A DNA stretch of 8,257 nt from Candidatus Cloacimonadota bacterium (GTDB lineage Bacteria; Cloacimonadota; Cloacimonadia; Cloacimonadales; JAOZMQ01): assembly GCA_029934195.1 (NCBI GenBank), contig JAOZMQ010000123.1:1-8257 (forward strand). Reading direction: 5' to 3'. This document shows, piece after piece, positions 1 through 7,044 of the stretch (its first letter is position 1; each line of letters begins with the position of its first letter). A model generated the notes under the pieces. The model saw nothing but the letters and a program-made list of their open reading frames with translations. It had not been told where the DNA came from and did not search any database. The position numbers were made by a program, and so were the translations under genes.

Positions 1-163
1 GTCGCTACTCTGTAGCTTGATTCTCTTTTTCTTTACCCAACGCTAACGCATTGGGCTACATAGATATCGCCCCTATGAATCTGAAAAACAAATAATTTCT
101 CAATTAATCTTTTCTTCATGATCTTCAGTCCTTCAAGGTTAAAAAATCCTTTTCGTTCAGATA
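1..163 (-). repeat. REP/MITE-like intergenic repeat, copy A (left end outside the window)
   Basis: Read on the minus strand, this stretch aligns along its whole length with copy B at 1527-1735 and in large part with copy C at 7045-7302. The outer arm TTTTCGTTCA (150-159 on the plus strand) is the complement of the TGAACGAAAA that opens copy C. Inside are a run of GAAG units spaced about 9 bases apart, then GTAG (CTAC at 56-59 on the plus strand), then a 20-base hairpin (36-55). The hairpin has 8-base arms around a GTTA loop, with one G-U pair as minus-strand RNA. The distal segment at 1-18 mirrors 1675-1692 of copy B. Base 1 is the window edge, so the far terminus is not visible. No coding capacity is apparent. 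Confidence 0.85.
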
Positions 164-350
164 CTATTTAATAGTGAGGTATTGTTCACAAACTATCTAT
201 AAATTATTTGACAAAAAATCATGAATTAATTGCTTGTAATAACTTGTAACTTATTATTAAATAATTAATAAACATCATCCATCTTAGAAAATAATCAAAA
301 ATTAATTTTTTAAGAGCTTGATTTATCAGAAAAATAACAGAAGGAATTAT
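164..350. other. AT-rich leader of the methyltransferase gene, nothing firm
   Basis: This gap separates repeat copy A from the methyltransferase start. It is very AT-rich and shows no hairpin, RNA gene or credible small reading frame. A perfect TTGACA lies at 208-213, but no reasonable -10 box sits 16-18 bases downstream. A weaker pairing is TTGTAA (234-239) with TATTAA or TTAAAT near 255-262. Transcription of the downstream gene probably starts somewhere here, but I cannot place the promoter. Confidence 0.3.
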
Positions 351-1463
351 ATGAAACCTTATAAATTATATGCTATCGTTCAACCCGGATTAGAAGATTA
401 TGCCGAACAAGAATTGAGAAATTTTGGAATTAAAAATTTTAAGAAAGAAAAAGGCGGTTTTGAATTTCATGGTCATTTGACAACATTGTTTCGGCTGAAT
501 ACTTATTGTCGTACAATAACCAGAATTTTAGTAAGATTTGCTGAATTTAAAGCTGTAACTTTTGGAGAGCTTGAAAAAAAACTACATAAAATAGAATGGA
601 ATCTTTTTTTAAAAAATCAAAAAGTGGCTTTTCGAGCACATTCTTTTCGTTCAAAACTTTATCATGAATCAGCCATTGTTCAAAGAGTCTCCAAAGTAAT
701 TAATGAAAAGCTACAAACAAAATTTCAATTTGTATCTTCGATTGAAGACAGTGAAACTCAACTTATTTTAATCCACGCACAAAGTGATAATTTTACAATC
801 AGTATTGATTCTTCGGGAATGCACCTTCACAAACGAGGCTGTATGCAATTGAGAACAAAAGCACCTTTACGAGAAACCGTTGCAGCTGCGATGATATTTG
901 CTTCCGGTTGGCAAAATGAAACACCTCTATTAATTGATCCAATGTGCGGATCTGGAACAATTCCTCTTGAAGCATTCAATATTATCAATAAAATACCTGC
1001 TTGGAAATATCGTTCATTTGCTTTTGAAAAATGGTCGAATTTTGATGAAAATCTCTGGAATCAGTTTAAAGAAAAAACTTCAATACAAAATGAAACAGAA
1101 AATGGCAAAATTTTTGGGTTTGATATTGATAAAAATGCAATAGATGTTGCAAAAGGAAATCTAAAACTCGCAGATTTATCTGCACAAATTAAATTTGAAC
1201 AGAAAGATTTTTTAGAGAACAATACAATCTATGAAAAACAATGTGTAATCATTACAAACCCTCCTTATGGTAAAAGGCTTTCAGGAGAGAAAAAGAAAGA
1301 TATTTATAAAAAATTAATAGATCTAAAAAAGAAAAATCCTCAAAATGATGTAATTTTCCTTATCCCAAAAAACATGCTGAATATGTTAAAAATTAAGTAT
1401 GATATTTTATTTGAATTTAAAAACGGCGATATTCTTGTCTGTTGTGTAAAATTATTGAAATAA
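351..1463 (+). CDS. rlmL: THUMP-domain class I SAM-dependent RNA methyltransferase, RlmL/YpsC type
   Basis: This is a 370-residue putative rRNA methyltransferase. An N-terminal ferredoxin-like/THUMP RNA-binding part spans about residues 1-155. The family motif HKRG (160-163) and APLRET (171-176) lead into the Rossmann methyltransferase domain. There the SAM-binding motif DPMCGSGT is at 196-203, FGFDID at 255-260, and the catalytic NPPYG at 303-307. NPPY is typical of enzymes that methylate an exocyclic base nitrogen; E. coli RlmL makes m2G2445 in 23S rRNA. The length matches stand-alone homologues such as B. subtilis YpsC, not the roughly 700-residue E. coli RlmKL fusion, so no RlmK half is present. 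I chose ATG 351 because AGAAGGA (339-345) sits 5 bases upstream. The in-frame TTG at 318 would add 11 residues without a ribosome site. The gene stands alone between inverted repeat copies A and B. Family assignment is firm; the exact target base is inferred. Confidence 0.88.
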   Translation: MKPYKLYAIVQPGLEDYAEQELRNFGIKNFKKEKGGFEFHGHLTTLFRLNTYCRTITRILVRFAEFKAVTFGELEKKLHKIEWNLFLKNQKVAFRAHSFRSKLYHESAIVQRVSKVINEKLQTKFQFVSSIEDSETQLILIHAQSDNFTISIDSSGMHLHKRGCMQLRTKAPLRETVAAAMIFASGWQNETPLLIDPMCGSGTIPLEAFNIINKIPAWKYRSFAFEKWSNFDENLWNQFKEKTSIQNETENGKIFGFDIDKNAIDVAKGNLKLADLSAQIKFEQKDFLENNTIYEKQCVIITNPPYGKRLSGEKKKDIYKKLIDLKKKNPQNDVIFLIPKNMLNMLKIKYDILFEFKNGDILVCCVKLLK

Positions 1464-1469
1464 TAACAG

Positions 1470-1508
1470 GATTTTGCTTATCTTACCGGTGTACGTAAGA
1501 CAAAAATC
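1470..1508 (+). terminator. Possible stem-loop after the methyltransferase gene
   Basis: Seven bases after the stop codon, TCTTAC (1481-1486) pairs with GTAAGA (1495-1500). The outer arms GATTTTG (1470-1476) and CAAAAATC (1501-1508) extend the stem past an internal bulge. There is no T-tract on the 3' side, so this is not a canonical intrinsic terminator. It may act as a weak terminator or as mRNA 3'-end protection. Confidence 0.35.
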
Positions 1509-1526
1509 ATGCTTATTCGGTTAATT

Positions 1527-1735
1527 CGTGTCTGAATGAAAAAGAAATTTTTAACCATGAAGGAAATGAAGTCAACTAAGAAAAAATAATTGGGAGATTA
1601 TTTTTTTTAGCTTCATAGAAGTGACATCTTTGTAGCCCAATGTGTTAGCTTTGGGTAAAGATAAAAAGAGAAATAAGCTACAGAGTAGTGACAAAAAAAT
1701 TAGAAAAGTCAGTTTTCGTTAAAGTACTAATTCAG
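1527..1735 (+). repeat. REP/MITE-like intergenic repeat, copy B
   Basis: This plus-oriented copy of the same element occupies half of the 409-base gap between the methyltransferase and the exported-protein gene. Its ends are TGAATGAAAA (1532-1541) and TTTTCGTTAA (1713-1722), which match as inverted repeats at 8 of 10 positions. In between come GAAG units about 9 bases apart (1558-1585), CTTC-ATA-GAAG, GTAG at 1632-1635, and the hairpin 1636-1655 with a GTTA loop. The tail AAGCTACAGAGTAGTGAC (1675-1692) mirrors positions 1-18. GTAGC and GCTAC also flank the hairpin as an outer inverted repeat. Copies B and C remain alignable to about 1735 and 7302. No protein is encoded. Confidence 0.88.
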
Positions 1736-1841
1736 ATTATCTTGATTCTGATTTTTCATTCATAAATTTTCTCTATTTTATTTTTCTTCCCTAATTTTCA
1801 TAAATTGATAAATTCGTTGACTGTAAAATGGAGATTTATTC

Positions 1842-1850
1842 TGTTAGAAT
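1842..1850 (+). promoter_or_regulatory. Candidate extended -10 promoter of the exported-protein gene
   Basis: TGTTAGAAT has the extended -10 form TGn followed by TAGAAT (1845-1850, five of six consensus bases). The best -35 hexamer, TTGACT at 1817-1822, is 22 bases away, which is too far for standard spacing. Recognition would rely on the extended -10. Transcription would start near 1857, giving a leader of only about 16 bases that still contains the AAGGA ribosome site at 1862-1866. Confidence 0.35.
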
Positions 1851-1872
1851 AATTTTGGAAAAAGGAAAGTAA

Positions 1873-3456
1873 ATGCAGAAAAAGAATCAAAGAGTTTTTG
1901 TTGTTTTTATATTGCTAATATCATTAAATTATCTATTTAGTTTTACAGCAAACCAATACAATTTTACAAGTTTTTATCAATTTGAAATGTTTAATTCATG
2001 GTTAAAAAAAGCAGGTGTGAAAAATGACAATATTGCTTCATTAAGTAAAGAAAAAATAATCATGCAGATTACAGACGAATCAAAAAATAAAATTGATATT
2101 GTCTTAATTATGAAGAATTGGAAAGTAATTCAACAACTTGAAAAAGTAAAGATCAATGCGAATGAAAATTATGACTTTGAGAAATATCATACATTATTGG
2201 AAGAATTTATTTTTAGGATAAATACGGTAAATAAGAGGTATATTCAAGATTTTATTTCTGATACAAATACACAAATCTATTATGAAAATGAAATTGGGTC
2301 AACTGCTTTAAATCTCCTCTGGAATGATAATTTAGATTCTCGAATTAATATTGAGAGCATAGATTTTATTTATTCTAAAAAATTTATTGGTTTCAAGATT
2401 TATTGTATTAATCAAAAAGATTTTTCCGTTTATTTTAAAGCTAATTTGGATTTGAAAATGTTACTTATCAATAAAAAAGTTAGCGAAAATTTTGCAGAAA
2501 ATGAATTACAAATAGCAAAACAAGTAAGTTATATTGGTGAGGATATTAAAAGGAATATTGAATTTAAAATTGAAAGAGTTATTGCAGATTTTATTGAAAA
2601 GCAACATGCCATACAAAAAGAAATTGATATAATTATGTATGAAAACAGAATCCAATACGAAGATTCGAAATTCTCTTTAGAAAAACAACTTTCTGACACT
2701 GAAAAGAAAATAAGTTTTTTAGAAGAAAAAAAAACGGAGACTGTTAAATTAGAGAGCAATAAATTATCGCAATATTTTACAAAAAATCATAAAGTAGCAT
2801 TTTCTCGTATTTTGCTGAATAATAAAATCCAAGATTTTGGAAGTTTCTTAAAAAAAGAATTTCCATCTTTCAGAATTTCAAGAGAAAAAAATTCTTATAC
2901 ATTATATATAGAAGATTTTAGAAACGAGCTATCCGGTGAAATTTCGCTGTTACTTGAACACAATAAAGATGGAATTAATGTTTATGCTGAAGATTCGTTT
3001 GTTATACAAAACAACAAAATAGTTTTTTCTGAGGGTTGTGAAATTAGTAAAGGGAATCTTTCAGAAAATGAATTCTATTCTATTGCTCCTTATATCAATC
3101 AACTATTGATAACTCATAGAACTATTGGTACAGAATTGCTAAATTTTCTGTTATTTCCAGGATCTGTCTCAACTAAAGTAATCATTAATGGCACAGAAAG
3201 AAGAATGTTCAATGTCTCAACTTATACAAATTGCTTACTGATGTTGAGTAAATATTGGGCTAATAGGATTGTTTATTTTAATATTACCGGACTGAAAAAA
3301 GTGAATAATTATATAGAACTACGCGGATCACTTGCTGCTGTTGATAACTTAAAAAATAAATATGATTACGCTGAAATTAGATTTCATTTAGATAAAAATC
3401 TGAAAATGGATCTCGTCATGATGTCCATATATCCTGAATTGCAAATGATTCCATGA
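1873..3456 (+). CDS. Hypothetical exported protein with central coiled coil
   Basis: I do not recognise this 527-residue protein. The N-terminus has a basic start (MQKKNQR) and a hydrophobic core at about residues 8-23, so it looks like a signal peptide or single membrane anchor. No lipobox cysteine is present, and any cleavage near residues 23-26 would be at a poor site. Residues about 30-215 look alpha/beta. Residues about 223-298 are highly charged, rich in Glu and Lys and without proline, and look like a long coiled coil. The C-terminal 225 residues again look globular, with alternating hydrophobic strands. It is rich in Lys, Asn and Ile, in keeping with the AT-rich genome, and has no catalytic motif I can name. 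AAGGA (1862-1866) lies 6 bases before ATG 1873. It appears monocistronic: repeat copy B lies upstream and 172 noncoding bases follow. A periplasmic or envelope location is inferred from the N-terminus alone. Confidence 0.75.
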   Translation: MQKKNQRVFVVFILLISLNYLFSFTANQYNFTSFYQFEMFNSWLKKAGVKNDNIASLSKEKIIMQITDESKNKIDIVLIMKNWKVIQQLEKVKINANENYDFEKYHTLLEEFIFRINTVNKRYIQDFISDTNTQIYYENEIGSTALNLLWNDNLDSRINIESIDFIYSKKFIGFKIYCINQKDFSVYFKANLDLKMLLINKKVSENFAENELQIAKQVSYIGEDIKRNIEFKIERVIADFIEKQHAIQKEIDIIMYENRIQYEDSKFSLEKQLSDTEKKISFLEEKKTETVKLESNKLSQYFTKNHKVAFSRILLNNKIQDFGSFLKKEFPSFRISREKNSYTLYIEDFRNELSGEISLLLEHNKDGINVYAEDSFVIQNNKIVFSEGCEISKGNLSENEFYSIAPYINQLLITHRTIGTELLNFLLFPGSVSTKVIINGTERRMFNVSTYTNCLLMLSKYWANRIVYFNITGLKKVNNYIELRGSLAAVDNLKNKYDYAEIRFHLDKNLKMDLVMMSIYPELQMIP

Positions 3457-3487
3457 TTCTTTTAAGAGTAAAAAAATCAGAAAGGGC

Positions 3488-3516
3488 TTGACAACTTTTA
3501 TTTATCAAAATCTATC
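3488..3516 (+). promoter_or_regulatory. Candidate promoter of the kor-mce operon
   Basis: A perfect -35 hexamer, TTGACA (3488-3493), is followed after 17 bases by a weak -10, TCTATC (3511-3516). With a 19-base spacer the -10 would read TATCAG. Use of this site would give a leader of about 105 bases before korD, containing the palindrome at 3570-3583. The -35 is convincing and the -10 is not. A second, poorer option is TTGCCA at 3549-3554 with TATCTT at 3570-3575. Confidence 0.3.
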
Positions 3517-3569
3517 AGTGATTAATAATTCTGAAGATTATAAAAACGTTGCCAAAAAAAAGTTAAAAA

Positions 3570-3583
3570 TATCTTGTAAGATA
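3570..3583. promoter_or_regulatory. 14-bp palindrome in the kor operon leader
   Basis: TATCTT-GT-AAGATA is a perfect inverted repeat with 6-base arms and a 2-base centre, 45 bases upstream of the korD start codon. The centre is too small for an RNA hairpin loop, so if it matters it is more likely a binding site for a dimeric regulator. AT-rich DNA produces such palindromes by chance, and no regulator gene is nearby. Confidence 0.25.
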
Positions 3584-3628
3584 AATTGGTGATTTAGTTT
3601 TGGCATAATTAAAATCAGGAGGATGAAA

Positions 3629-3925
3629 ATGTCCGAAAAGATTGAACGTCATCGAGAAGGAGCTATCATTAAAGATGACCTTCCGGAAAAAATGGAAGTA
3701 GAGATTAATGAGGTAAATACCTCTGGTGATTATAAAGAATCACCAGTATATATTTACTATACCTGGTGTAAAAAATGTGGGATATGTGTCGAATTCTGTC
3801 CTACACATTGCTTAGGAAGCAAACCGGATGGATCTCCATTTGTAGAACATCCAGAAAAGTGTATTCATTGTGAAACTTGTGATCGTTTATGCCCGGATTT
3901 TGCAATAACTGGTGCTAAACGCTAA
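3629..3925 (+). CDS. korD: 2-oxoglutarate:ferredoxin oxidoreductase delta subunit, 2[4Fe-4S] ferredoxin-like
   Basis: This 98-residue electron-transfer subunit of a cytoplasmic 2-oxoacid:ferredoxin oxidoreductase carries electrons from the TPP site towards ferredoxin. It has two CxxCxxCxxxCP motifs, with Cys 47, 50, 53, 57 and Cys 78, 81, 84, 88. These are the ligands for two [4Fe-4S] clusters. A further Cys61 is not a standard ligand. About 46 charged residues precede the first cluster. An in-frame ATG at 3623 abuts the AGGAGG at 3617-3622, leaving no spacing. ATG 3629 has the normal 6-base spacer, so I place the start there. It opens the operon, 15 bases ahead of korA. The delta-alpha-beta-gamma order matches known korDABC clusters. 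On its own it could be any 2[4Fe-4S] ferredoxin; its neighbours decide the call. Confidence 0.9.
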   Translation: MSEKIERHREGAIIKDDLPEKMEVEINEVNTSGDYKESPVYIYYTWCKKCGICVEFCPTHCLGSKPDGSPFVEHPEKCIHCETCDRLCPDFAITGAKR

Positions 3926-3940
3926 AAGGGGGACTAAGAA

Positions 3941-5119
3941 ATGACTACAAAAAAAACAGAAAAAAAATCAGGGAAAAAAAATGTAAAAAAACGAGTTTTG
4001 TTGCAAGGTAATGAAGCAGCAGCTTTGGGAGCACTTGATGCAGGTGTGAATTTTTTTGCAGGTTATCCAATAACACCATCTACAGAAATCGCTGAAATTA
4101 TGGCAACGGAATTGCCTAAACGAGGTGGGAAATTTGTTCAAATGGAAGATGAAATTGCAAGTATTTGTACTGTAATTGGTGGTTCTTTAGCTGGAGCAAA
4201 AGCTATGACAGCAACAAGTGGACCGGGATTCTCATTAATGCAAGAAGGAATCGGTTTTGCTAAAATTACCGAGACACCTTGTTTAATTGTAAATGTTCAG
4301 CGTGGTGGACCAAGTACCGGACTTCCAACAAAACCTTCGCAGGGCGATATTATGGCGACAAGATGGGGTTCACACGGAGATGCACCAGCAATCGTTCTAT
4401 ATCCTCATACCGTAAAGGAAACTTATGAATTAGCAATTAGAGCGGTGAATTTAGCCGAAAAATATAGAACTTGTGTGGTTTTATTACTCGATGAAGTTAT
4501 CGGTCATATGAGTGAAGCGGTTACTTTACCGGATGTTTCAAAATATCGTGTTGTAAATAGAATTAAGCCAAACGTACCACCGGAATGGTATAAACATTAT
4601 GATGAAAATCAGAAATATCTATCACCTGTAGCGAGTTATGGTGAAGGCTATAGATTTCATGTTACAGGGCTTGTTCATGATGCGTATGGATTTCCTACCA
4701 ATAATTCCAATGAAGCAGCAATTATGATGCATAGACTAAAAAAGAAAATAACTTTCAATATTAGAGATTTAGTTCAAATTGAAAGTTTCCATATGGAAGA
4801 GGCCGAAATTGCAATTTTTGCAGCTGGTATAGTTGCTCGTTCTGCTAAACAAGCAGTTATCAAAGCAAGAAAAGAAGGAATAAAAGTCGGATTAATTAGA
4901 CCAATGACAATTTGGCCATTCCCTGATGATGCAGTAAGAAAAATGTTGAAAAATGTAGAGACAGTCATTGTGCCAGAGCTAAATCAAGGTCAGATGATTC
5001 ACGAAATAGAAAGACTTGCAAAAGATAAAGATGATGGAAAGATCATTAAAATGCAGATGGTTAATGGAGAATTGATAACTCCTACTCAAATTTTACATAA
5101 AATTAAGGAGGTAAACTAA
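3941..5119 (+). CDS. korA: 2-oxoglutarate:ferredoxin oxidoreductase alpha subunit
   Basis: This is the 392-residue alpha subunit, which binds the 2-oxoacid/CoA side of the active site at the interface with KorB. The complex catalyses reversible oxidative decarboxylation of 2-oxoglutarate to succinyl-CoA with ferredoxin as carrier. Visible landmarks are GYPITPSTE (41-49), TSGPG (92-96), RGGPSTGLPT (121-130) and TGLVHDAYGFPT (242-253), then the transketolase-like second domain with LIRPMTIWPFP (318-328). Pyruvate and isovalerate enzymes share the fold. The four-gene arrangement and the HDxxGxP-type segment favour 2-oxoglutarate, but branched-chain 2-oxoacids cannot be excluded. The first 18 residues form a lysine-rich tail that looks like an extension on the family core. 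GGGGGA (3928-3933) lies 7 bases before the ATG. The stop codon directly abuts the korB start, suggesting translational coupling. Confidence 0.9.
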   Translation: MTTKKTEKKSGKKNVKKRVLLQGNEAAALGALDAGVNFFAGYPITPSTEIAEIMATELPKRGGKFVQMEDEIASICTVIGGSLAGAKAMTATSGPGFSLMQEGIGFAKITETPCLIVNVQRGGPSTGLPTKPSQGDIMATRWGSHGDAPAIVLYPHTVKETYELAIRAVNLAEKYRTCVVLLLDEVIGHMSEAVTLPDVSKYRVVNRIKPNVPPEWYKHYDENQKYLSPVASYGEGYRFHVTGLVHDAYGFPTNNSNEAAIMMHRLKKKITFNIRDLVQIESFHMEEAEIAIFAAGIVARSAKQAVIKARKEGIKVGLIRPMTIWPFPDDAVRKMLKNVETVIVPELNQGQMIHEIERLAKDKDDGKIIKMQMVNGELITPTQILHKIKEVN

Positions 5120-5953
5120 ATGGCTAAAATACCTCAAAAAAGAATCCATAAATATCTTCGACATAATAAAAAATTCCCACATGTTTGGTGTCCGGGTTGT
5201 AGTAATGGGATTGTACTTGGAGCTATTATCCGTGCAATTGATGAGTTGAAGATTGAAAGAGATGATATTGCAATGGTCTCAGGAATTGGGTGTTCAAGTA
5301 GAATGCCAGTTTATGTCGATTTCAATACATTACACTCACTTCATGGTAGAGCAATTCCATTTGCTACAGGTATAAAATTCTTTAAACCACACATGAAGGT
5401 TATTGTTGTTACCGGTGATGGTGATTCAACCGCAATTGGTGGGAATCATTTTATTCATGCTGCAAGAAGAAATATTGATATTACCGTTGTCATTGTAAAT
5501 AATAATATTTATGGAATGACCGGCGGACAGTATTCTCCTTGTACACCACATGATGATGTTGCAACTACAATGCCTTATGGAAATATTGATAATACATTTG
5601 ATATTTGCAAACTTGCTATTGGAGCAGGGGCTTCTTTTGTTGGTAGAACAACAGCTTATCATGCTATTGAAGCTCAACAAATGATTAAGAAAGCTGTCTC
5701 TCACAATGGATTTTCTGTTGTAGAAGTGGTTTCAGCCTGTCCTGTAATTTATGGTCGCCTCAATAAAAAAGGTGGTGCTCCGGAAATGATGACAGAAATG
5801 AAAGAAAATTCAATTACTCTAAAAGGAATAGATAAATTACCAGCTGACAAAAAAGAAGGTAAGATAATTAGAGGAATCTTTATAGACGAAAAGCGACCGG
5901 AATTTAATGATAAATATCAGCAACTTGTTGACCATTTAAAAGAGAAGAAATAG
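5120..5953 (+). CDS. korB: 2-oxoglutarate:ferredoxin oxidoreductase beta subunit, TPP-binding
   Basis: This 277-residue catalytic subunit binds thiamine pyrophosphate and one [4Fe-4S] cluster. The likely cluster ligands are Cys24 and Cys27 (WCPGCSNG), Cys58 (GIGCSSR) and Cys207 (SACP). The TPP/Mg motif starts with GDGD (99-102) and ends with NNNIYGMTGGQ (127-137). These are textbook features of the family, and the length is normal for the stand-alone beta subunit. The ribosome site AAGGAGG (5105-5111) lies inside the end of korA, 8 bases from ATG 5120, and TAA runs straight into ATG. The gene depends on KorA for a complete active site and on KorD for onward electron flow. Substrate preference between 2-oxoglutarate and related acids is inferred from the gene set and the methylmalonyl-CoA neighbours. 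Confidence 0.92.
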   Translation: MAKIPQKRIHKYLRHNKKFPHVWCPGCSNGIVLGAIIRAIDELKIERDDIAMVSGIGCSSRMPVYVDFNTLHSLHGRAIPFATGIKFFKPHMKVIVVTGDGDSTAIGGNHFIHAARRNIDITVVIVNNNIYGMTGGQYSPCTPHDDVATTMPYGNIDNTFDICKLAIGAGASFVGRTTAYHAIEAQQMIKKAVSHNGFSVVEVVSACPVIYGRLNKKGGAPEMMTEMKENSITLKGIDKLPADKKEGKIIRGIFIDEKRPEFNDKYQQLVDHLKEKK

Positions 5954-5961
5954 GAGAAATA

Positions 5962-6519
5962 ATGTCAAAAAAAGAATCTTTCCGTACAGAAATCCGTTTA
6001 AGCGGAAGTGGTGGTCAGGGGCTAATGCTTGCCGGACATATTCTTGCAGATGCTTCGGTTATTGATGGTTATCGTGTTACTCTTTCAAAAAGTTATGGAC
6101 CTGAGTCTCGTGGTGGAGCAAGTAGAACAGATGTTATCATCAGTGATGAAGAGATTTATTATCCAGAAGCAACAAGATTTGATTGCCTCCTTGCTTTGAT
6201 GCAAGAAGCCTGTGATAAATATGTTTATGATGTTAAAACAAAAGGAATTCTGATCGTTGACACGACTCATGTGAAAAACGTATCTGTAATGAACACAAAA
6301 GTTTACGAACTTCCTTTTACTAATATTGCCAAAGAAAAACTTGGTTCTGTTTTACCAACCAATATTCTTACATTGTCATTTCTTGTAAAAATTACAAAAG
6401 CTGTTTCATTAGAATCGCTTGAACAAGCAATTCGGGAAACAGTAAAACCAGCTTTTGTCGATCTTAATATAAAAGCAATGAATTTAGGTTATGAATTAGC
6501 AGATAATTACGAAAAATAA
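5962..6519 (+). CDS. korC: 2-oxoglutarate:ferredoxin oxidoreductase gamma subunit
   Basis: This 185-residue gamma subunit completes the four-subunit oxidoreductase; in this family the domain contributes to CoA binding and complex assembly. The diagnostic motifs are GSGGQG (15-20) and SYGPESRGGAS (44-54), both standard for gamma domains of 2-oxoacid:ferredoxin oxidoreductases. The length is typical. Translation starts at ATG 5962, with AGGAGA (5952-5957) overlapping the korB stop codon 4 bases upstream, and the gap to korB is 8 bases. It is followed 11 bases later by the epimerase gene, so both are almost certainly on one transcript. Nothing in the sequence suggests truncation or a missing motif. 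Confidence 0.9.
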   Translation: MSKKESFRTEIRLSGSGGQGLMLAGHILADASVIDGYRVTLSKSYGPESRGGASRTDVIISDEEIYYPEATRFDCLLALMQEACDKYVYDVKTKGILIVDTTHVKNVSVMNTKVYELPFTNIAKEKLGSVLPTNILTLSFLVKITKAVSLESLEQAIRETVKPAFVDLNIKAMNLGYELADNYEK

Positions 6520-6530
6520 GTAGGTATCTA

Positions 6531-6932
6531 ATGATAACTAAAATTAGTCATATTGGCATTGCTGTCAAAAATTTAGATGATGCAATTGAAATGTATAAAA
6601 AACTGGGATTAGAAATTGAGTCAATAGAAGAAGTTGATTCGCAAAAGGTAAAAATTGCCTTTATTCTTATAGGGGATGTTAGAATTGAACTTCTTGCACC
6701 GACTTCTGATAATAGCCCGATTGCGAAATATATTGAGAAAAAAGGTGAAGGAATACAACATCTTGCATTTGCAGTTGATGATTTACCTGCTGAACTAATA
6801 AAAGCAGAGGGAAATGGGCTACGTTTGATTGATAAAGTTCCCCGAAAGGGTGCTCATAAAGCCGATATAGCTTTTCTACATCCCAAATCAACTAAAGGTG
6901 TTTTAGTGGAACTTTGTAAAGAGAACCACTAA
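6531..6932 (+). CDS. mce: Methylmalonyl-CoA epimerase (VOC superfamily)
   Basis: This 133-residue metal-dependent epimerase interconverts (R)- and (S)-methylmalonyl-CoA, linking methylmalonyl-CoA mutase to the carboxyltransferase step. It shows the two beta-alpha-beta-beta-beta units of the glyoxalase/VOC fold. The probable metal ligands are His7 (HIGIAV), Glu53 (RIELLAP), His77 (GIQHLAFAV) and Glu127 (LVELC). The pattern SPIAKYIEKKGEGIQHLAF is characteristic of this enzyme rather than of lactoylglutathione lyase. The start has only a weak ribosome site (GTAGG, 6520-6524, 6 bases from the ATG), so translation may be coupled to korC, 11 bases upstream. It is the last gene of the kor operon and is followed directly by a strong terminator. 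Its company with kor genes supports a succinyl-CoA to propionyl-CoA route. The mutase is not in the window. Confidence 0.92.
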   Translation: MITKISHIGIAVKNLDDAIEMYKKLGLEIESIEEVDSQKVKIAFILIGDVRIELLAPTSDNSPIAKYIEKKGEGIQHLAFAVDDLPAELIKAEGNGLRLIDKVPRKGAHKADIAFLHPKSTKGVLVELCKENH

Positions 6933-6941
6933 TTAATTTGT

Positions 6942-6973
6942 GTCACTGTCTAAAAAGCAGTGACTCTTTTTTT
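6942..6973 (+). terminator. Intrinsic terminator of the korDABC-mce operon
   Basis: GTCACTG (6942-6948) pairs with CAGTGAC (6958-6964). Two more pairs across a one-base bulge close an AAAA loop. The stem is followed by TCT7 (6965-6973). It begins 9 bases after the mce stop codon, so it ends the operon and puts the downstream carboxyltransferase gene in a separate transcription unit. Confidence 0.88.
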
Positions 6974-7044
6974 GAGAAAAGATGGTCAAAACAAATTGGC
7001 GGAATAACAACAATATTAAAATGATTAAAGATATTTTCATAATT

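Noticed and set aside
208..213. Perfect TTGACA upstream of the methyltransferase gene taken as a promoter -35.
   Set aside because: No acceptable -10 hexamer lies 16-18 bases downstream, so it is not called as a promoter.
318..350. TTG start that would lengthen the methyltransferase by 11 residues.
   Set aside because: It has no ribosome site, while ATG 351 has AGAAGGA 5 bases upstream and gives a family-like N-terminus.
3623..3628. ATG 3623 as the start of korD.
   Set aside because: It abuts the AGGAGG ribosome site with zero spacing. ATG 3629 has a normal 6-base spacer.
3457..3628. Riboswitch in the korD leader.
   Set aside because: The only symmetric element has a 2-base centre and cannot form a stable RNA hairpin. 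No known aptamer pattern or terminator is present.
5426..5704. Minus-strand open frame of 92 codons inside korB, and similar short frames at 2529-2759, 4774-4968, 6085-6270 and 6679-6891, plus a plus-strand frame at 934-1143.
   Set aside because: All lie inside strongly supported genes in another frame, lack ribosome sites and have low-complexity or Ile/Ser/Asn-rich translations.
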